Source: Actinoplanes xinjiangensis (lineage in GTDB: Bacteria > Actinomycetota > Actinomycetes > Mycobacteriales > Micromonosporaceae). Taken from it: DNA of 64,000 bases. Under the pieces are notes generated by a model that worked only from the letters and a program-made list of their open reading frames with translations, did not search any database and was not told the DNA's origin. Location of the stretch: positions 248,001 through 312,000 of the forward strand of contig NZ_QGGR01000004.1 of NCBI RefSeq assembly GCF_003148685.1, in the 5' to 3' direction. Shown here piece by piece: positions 60,221 through 64,000 of this stretch; the stretch's first letter is position 1; each line of letters opens with the position of its first letter. The translations under genes and the position numbers were made by a program.

Positions 60221-62419
60221 CGCACGGCCGATGTCCTGCTCCGGATGGTCGTCACCGCGTCCCGTCACCACACCGCCGCCGGGTGTGCGTACCCCGAACG
60301 CCTGATCGTCGGTGATCGGATCGCCGGGTGAGTGAACCGGGATCGGTTCGCCGCCGCCTCGCCGTTTGCCCAGCTCCGGCGCGACCGTGCCGGGCCGGTT
60401 CGGCTCGGCGGCGTCCTCCGGCCGGGTGGCCGCACGGCTGCGCAGACCCCACGGGCCGCCGTCCGGGCGGGCGCGTTCCGGCGCGTCGATGACACCGTCG
60501 CCGGCCCGCCGGCGGGCGGACTCCGCGCCGAACATGTCCGACCAGGCGGTCGGCCCGCGGTCCGCGCGCGGCGGCCGGTAGGGCGGGGGAGCGGCCGGCG
60601 AGACCGGCCGGTTCAGCACCGGCGGCGCGGTGCCGCCGGGCCGCTGCGCGGCGGTGGGGCGCCGGGTCTCCGCGGCGCTTCCGGGCCGCGTGCTGCGATC
60701 GTCGACCGGATTCTTCAGTACGGGCGGAGCGGCCGGCGTGGGCGGCGGGCCGAAGGTGTTCGTTCCCGGCGGACGGCCGGGCCCCCCGGGACGCCCGCGG
60801 TCCCCGGGCCGTCCCGGCGTGGGCGGCGGGGGAGTGACCCCGGGCGTGTTCCGGGGCGGCCCGCCGTTCGGGGTCTGCGGGAGCGGGGTCGTCGCGCCGG
60901 GCCGGGCCCGCCGGTCGCCGGTCCGTCCGGGCGTCGGCGGCGGGGTGACACCGGGTGTACCGCGGCCGGGCCGTGCGGTGGCCGGCGGCGGAGTGACACC
61001 GGGCGTCGTACGGCCGGGCCGGCTGGTGGGCGGCGGCGGGGTGACACCGGGGGTGGTGCGTCCCGGGCCGCCGGTCTGCGGCGGCGGGGTGACACCCGGA
61101 GCGGTCCGGGTGGGCCGCTGGCCGGGACGCCCGGTCGGTGCGGGGACGGCCGCCGGGCCGGTGCGCCGGATCTCCCGGCCGCCACCGGGAGGAATCGCCG
61201 GCACGACCGGTCCCGACGGCCGCCGGATCGTGCGCCCGGGCGGCAGCCCGCCGGGCGGAATCACCACGTTCGGGCCGCGACCGGGCCGGCCCACCTGCGA
61301 CGGGGGGCCGGGCCGCGCGGTGCCGGGCGGGATCACCGTCGGCCCACCGGTTCCCGGCGGCACGGTGCCGGGAACGGCACCGGGAACAGTGCCCGGAACC
61401 GGCAGCGGTGGCGTCCCCGGCGGCAGCGTCGCCGGCGGCGGCAGGACACCGGGCGGCAGGGCACCACCGGGTTGCGGCAGCGGGACGCCCGGCGGCAGGG
61501 TCCCGGGAGGTGTGACACCGGGCGGCAGGGACCCCGGGGGTACGACACCAGGCTGCGGAAGTTGCACACCCGGGGGCACCAGACCCTGGGGCGGGTTCCG
61601 GCCCGGCAGTTCGACCCCGGGCGGCGTGTTCCCGACCGGCACGACCGGCAGCGCCGGAGTGGTCTGCCCCGGACCGCCGAGCTCGCCCGGACCACCGAGG
61701 CCGGGCCCGCCACCGGGCTGGTTGAGCACGGCGTTCATCGGTTGCACCGGCGGACCGGACCCGTTGGACAGCACCGCGATGTAGTCGAAGAACTGATCGC
61801 CGTAGTGCTGGGCCAGCCGCTGTGCCTCGATCCGGTACCGGTCGCGGACCGCCGCCTGCTCCTCGGAGACGAACTCCTGGGCCGCGGCGTCCCAGCCCTG
61901 GCCCTCGGTCACCCATGCCTCCAGGTTCTCCAGGAAGCTGACGTCGGTCGCCGCCGTCAACTCCCGCCGGTAGTCGGCCTCCAGGCGGGTCATCGCGTAC
62001 CGGGCCTCGGTGGAGACGTTGACCAGGTGCCGCAGCGCGGTGACGTTCTGCTGGGCGGCGTCCATCCACATGTCCAGGTAGGCCAGCGTCTCGCCGGGAC
62101 CCATCTTCAGGAACGCGTCCCGGGCGGCCGGCGACTGCCACGACTCGTCGCGCAGCACGTTGCTCTGCCCGATCAGGAAACCGCGGACGTCGGCCAGGAA
62201 CGCCCACGCGTTCTGCCACTGGTCGGCGAGCGCCGCCATCTCCTCCGGGTGCATGTTCCGGATCCGTACCGAGATCTGCTCGACGGTGTCCGGGTTGCCC
62301 GGTCCGGGCGGCGCCGTGTACGGCAGCGTCGACGGCGGATAGCTGCCGTAGTGGGTCTGCCCGCTGTACGGGCTGTACCCGTAGTTCGGGTTGGCGGTGA
62401 AACCGTAGTGGTCAGCCAT
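60206..62419 (-). CDS. ESX-associated protein with WXG-like N-terminus and Pro-rich repeat tail
   Basis: 737 residues. Residues 1-60 are Tyr/Gly/Pro-rich (YGFTANPNYGYSPYSGQTHY). Residues about 60-230 are helical, with a Trp pair (DQWQNAWAFL), DESWQSPAARDAFLKM (W-x-S-P-A-A form of the WXG turn) and a long coiled segment, resembling PPE/WXG-type secretion substrates. From about 250 to 680 the protein is Pro/Gly-rich with units such as RPGRTTPGVTPPPPTS and LPPGVTPPGTLPPG. The C-terminus has a short conserved-looking tail (TDDQAFGVRTPGGGVV). Start ATG 62419, 4 bp after the stop of the partner gene, so the two are one operon. Function unknown; type VII export likely. Confidence 0.78.
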   Translation of the reverse strand: MADHYGFTANPNYGYSPYSGQTHYGSYPPSTLPYTAPPGPGNPDTVEQISVRIRNMHPEEMAALADQWQNAWAFLADVRGFLIGQSNVLRDESWQSPAARDAFLKMGPGETLAYLDMWMDAAQQNVTALRHLVNVSTEARYAMTRLEADYRRELTAATDVSFLENLEAWVTEGQGWDAAAQEFVSEEQAAVRDRYRIEAQRLAQHYGDQFFDYIAVLSNGSGPPVQPMNAVLNQPGGGPGLGGPGELGGPGQTTPALPVVPVGNTPPGVELPGRNPPQGLVPPGVQLPQPGVVPPGSLPPGVTPPGTLPPGVPLPQPGGALPPGVLPPPATLPPGTPPLPVPGTVPGAVPGTVPPGTGGPTVIPPGTARPGPPSQVGRPGRGPNVVIPPGGLPPGRTIRRPSGPVVPAIPPGGGREIRRTGPAAVPAPTGRPGQRPTRTAPGVTPPPQTGGPGRTTPGVTPPPPTSRPGRTTPGVTPPPATARPGRGTPGVTPPPTPGRTGDRRARPGATTPLPQTPNGGPPRNTPGVTPPPPTPGRPGDRGRPGGPGRPPGTNTFGPPPTPAAPPVLKNPVDDRSTRPGSAAETRRPTAAQRPGGTAPPVLNRPVSPAAPPPYRPPRADRGPTAWSDMFGAESARRRAGDGVIDAPERARPDGGPWGLRSRAATRPEDAAEPNRPGTVAPELGKRRGGGEPIPVHSPGDPITDDQAFGVRTPGGGVVTGRGDDHPEQDIGRALRGR

Positions 62420-62423
62420 CGTC

Positions 62424-63404
62424 TCAGCCGATCGCCTGGTGCCGGCCACCACTGGTGGCGATGCCGGTCACGATCCGGTTCTTCTCCACGAGGTCGCCCT
62501 CCTCATCACGTTCCGAGACGACCTGGACCTGCTCGCGGGTCGCCGGGTCGGTGCTCTCCACCGTCCGGTGCACGGTCTCGCCCGCCCCGTCGCGGACCTC
62601 GGTGCTGTGGCCGACCACCCGGTCACCGTCGAACTCGGTGCGTGTCTCGGTCGTACCGGTCGGTCTGCCGTCGGCCCCGAAGCTCTCCTGAACGGTGATC
62701 TCCGCACCGCCGGTGACCCGGGTCGACGTGCGGGTGGTCACCGACGACACCGTCTCGCCGTCGCGGCCGAAGATCGTGGTCGTGACCGTCGTCGCCCCGC
62801 CCGGCGGCGTGAACGTCAGCACCTCGCGGCGCTCCCCGCTCGGGCCGGTCGCCGTCTGCATCGACTGGTAGGCCGAGAGCGGGACGTTCGCGGTCACCGT
62901 CCAGTCGCGGCTGTCCGCGGCCGGGGGCAGTGCGGCCAGCGCCGACTGCTGCTCCCGGAACGTGGTGCCGACCCCGGCGGGAAGCCCGGCCGGGCGCGGG
63001 ACCGTCACGTCGCCGTACGCGAAGAGAACGTCGTTGAGCGAGGCCGCACCGACCGCGTCGCCGGATCCGTAGCTGTCCGCGACCGTGCGCGCGGCACTGC
63101 CGATGTTGCCGACCGACTCGGCCAGCTTCTGCAGGTAGACGGTCAGCTCGCCGGCGTTCGCCACCAGCCGGGCCCGGACCGCGTCCGCCTCGCCCAGCAC
63201 CTCACCGGTGAACGCCTGCCCCGGAATCTCACCGAGCGGCCGCAGATACGCCGCGCGGGCCGCGACGTCGGCCTGCTGACCCGCCAGAGAGGCCGCGTAC
63301 GCCCGGAGCCCGTCCAGGTCCACGTCGACCGCCGGCCCGCCGCCCAGCCACGGCGCGCCCATGTTCTTCGCGGTCTGCTCCGCGTAGGGATTGTCTGCGG
63401 CCAT
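62424..63404 (-). CDS. ESX-associated protein with helical N-terminus and beta-repeat C-terminus
   Basis: 326 residues from ATG 63404 (MAADNPYAEQTAKNMG) behind GGGGGAGGG. The N-terminal ~150 residues are helical, with the layout of ESX substrates or chaperone-binding domains (DVDLDGLRAYAASLAGQQADV, ELTVYLQKLAESVGNIGSAA). The C-terminal ~150 residues form short strands in pairs (TTIFGRDGETVSSVTTRTS, QESFGADGRPTGTTETRTEFDG), similar to YD/RHS-like beta repeats of polymorphic toxins but lacking a toxin domain. It is the first gene of the minus-strand pair and divergent from a WXG100 gene. No family with known function recognised. Confidence 0.75.
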   Translation of the reverse strand: MAADNPYAEQTAKNMGAPWLGGGPAVDVDLDGLRAYAASLAGQQADVAARAAYLRPLGEIPGQAFTGEVLGEADAVRARLVANAGELTVYLQKLAESVGNIGSAARTVADSYGSGDAVGAASLNDVLFAYGDVTVPRPAGLPAGVGTTFREQQSALAALPPAADSRDWTVTANVPLSAYQSMQTATGPSGERREVLTFTPPGGATTVTTTIFGRDGETVSSVTTRTSTRVTGGAEITVQESFGADGRPTGTTETRTEFDGDRVVGHSTEVRDGAGETVHRTVESTDPATREQVQVVSERDEEGDLVEKNRIVTGIATSGGRHQAIG

Positions 63405-63423
63405 CACGCCCTCCCCCGTCGAT

Positions 63424-63461
63424 AACGTCACCGCAATTGATCAATTGATTCTGGTGACGTT
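63424..63461. promoter_or_regulatory. Nested palindromes in the ESX divergent promoter region
   Basis: Perfect outer arms AACGTCACC (63424-63432) and GGTGACGTT (63453-63461) enclose a perfect 14-bp palindrome CAATTGATCAATTG (63434-63447). The element lies 20 bp from the minus-strand start and about 145 bp before the plus-strand WXG100 gene. A dimeric or tetrameric regulator site is likely. Confidence 0.6.
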
Positions 63462-63606
63462 GGAGAGTACGCGCGCATCCCGGATCAGGTTCGACGAGAT
63501 TCATTTGAAAAAGCTTCGAACCGACTCCGGACCGATGGCGTACGGAGAGGCATAACCCACTGGCGGACCGGACCGGAACGCCGGACACGAGAATCGGGGA
63601 GAGATC

Positions 63607-63966
63607 GTGGCAGGAACGCCGGGCATGGGTCAGGTCCATGCCACTCAGGAACAGCTCAACTCCATGGCGACCCGGTGCTCCGACACCGGTCAGAACATCT
63701 CGCGGGGCATGACCCAGTTGCTCGGCCAGATCCAGGGCCTCAGCGGCGGCGCCTTCGCCGGTACCGCGAACAACGCCCTCCAGGACGTCTCGGCGCAGCT
63801 CAACGACGGTCTCGCCAAGATCATGCAGGCGCTGGACGAGCTCGGCGGCAAGATGTCGTCCGCCTCGCAGACGTACGGCGTCAACGACGACGAGGCCGCG
63901 CAGGCCATCCGTGGCGCCGCTACCGGTGGTGGCGACAGCGCCGTTCTCAGTGCCCTTCGCGGCTGA
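63607..63966 (+). CDS. WXG100-family type VII secretion target (EsxA/B-like)
   Basis: 119 residues, all helical: helix 1 HATQEQLNSMATRCSDTGQNI, a turn SGGAFAGTANNAL and helix 2 DVSAQLNDGLAKIMQALDEL. The W-x-G turn reads F-A-G here, a known conservative variant. The C-terminal KMSSASQTYGVNDDEAAQA resembles the YxxxD/E export signal (YGVNDDE). Such proteins are exported as dimers by ESX/type VII systems. GTG 63607 with GGGGAGAG upstream. Divergent from the ESX-associated pair; a further gene begins 20 bp after its stop, so it is probably the first of an esxAB-type pair. Confidence 0.88.
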   Translation: MAGTPGMGQVHATQEQLNSMATRCSDTGQNISRGMTQLLGQIQGLSGGAFAGTANNALQDVSAQLNDGLAKIMQALDELGGKMSSASQTYGVNDDEAAQAIRGAATGGGDSAVLSALRG

Positions 63967-63986
63967 CCCGAATCGGAGACAGAATC

Positions 63987-64000
63987 ATGAACATCACCTA
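63987..64000 (+). CDS. Start of next ESX-type gene (truncated by window end)
   Basis: ATG 63987 with CGGAGAC upstream begins MNIT, reading off the window edge. Position, 20 bp after a WXG100 gene, suggests the second small WXG100 partner. Too short to confirm. Confidence 0.4.

Noticed and set aside
60252..62219. 655-residue overlapping minus-strand protein
   Set aside because: Shifted-frame reading of the Pro-rich ESX-associated gene; no start or domain support.

Overview
This window is high-GC actinobacterial chromosome. Frequent GTG and TTG starts, an actinobacterial-type RNase P RNA, a GlnA1/GlnA2/GlnE nitrogen set, a SARP/AfsR-type regulator, DUF2637 and WXG100 (ESX) proteins and very Ala/Arg/Pro-rich proteins suggest a spore-forming member of the Micromonosporaceae, perhaps Actinoplanes. 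That placement is inference; no 16S gene is present. Apart from the extreme left edge the region looks like ordinary chromosome, with no integrase, transposase, IS or CRISPR array.

Layout. 1-414: a 45-nt 3' fragment of a tRNA-Val(UAC) gene (181-225), probably the right att border of an element lying to the left of the window. 415-3628: quinone oxidoreductase, ECF sigma factor with a SnoaL-like tail, small membrane protein. 3736-6418: prim-pol-like protein divergent from an XRE-TPR regulator and a flavoprotein. 6438-9102: Nif3-like, zinc-ribbon and RNase H/phosphatase genes in a tightly overlapping operon. 9185-13529: secreted GH18 chitinase, DUF3311-mctP transporter pair, repeat-bearing unknown protein. 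13716-16753: DUF2637 protein, a repeat-rich intergenic region with rnpB on the minus strand, TauE/SafE permease. 17096-20857: degenerate TIR-like protein divergent from an atypical GAPDH, then a PLP dehydratase and a membrane protein. 20947-24120: ribA, VanY-like peptidase, methyltransferase, asd. 24556-30606: a small conserved protein and a 1917-residue Ala/Lys-rich protein with an acidic centre. 30963-36840: RNB nuclease, panB, nadE, glnA2. 37061-41826: ECF sigma with its probable anti-sigma partner, DUF350, WYL regulator, VOC, GNAT and oxidoreductase genes. 41860-45599: class I amidotransferase overlapping glnE. 45618-57283: OhrR-like regulator, GT87, secreted phytase-like esterase, DrrAB-type exporter, a frameshifted AfsR-type regulator, DUF218 and unknown proteins. 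57722-64000: ABM monooxygenase, glnA1, RDD protein and the edge of an ESX-type locus.

How the genes work together. glnA1 keeps the adenylylation tyrosine and glnE encodes the enzyme that modifies it, while glnA2 lacks that tyrosine. nadE and panB feed NAD and CoA synthesis. DUF3311-MctP and DrrAB are typical two-gene transport units. The ESX genes at the right edge probably continue outside the window.

The window is unusually rich in minisatellite-like tandem repeats: separate arrays of 20, 24, 26, 30 and 41 bp between genes, and 24- and 42-bp arrays inside one gene. The most distinctive single gene is the giant Ala/Lys-rich protein. The most curious pairing is the TIR-like protein facing a GAPDH paralogue that has lost its catalytic His.
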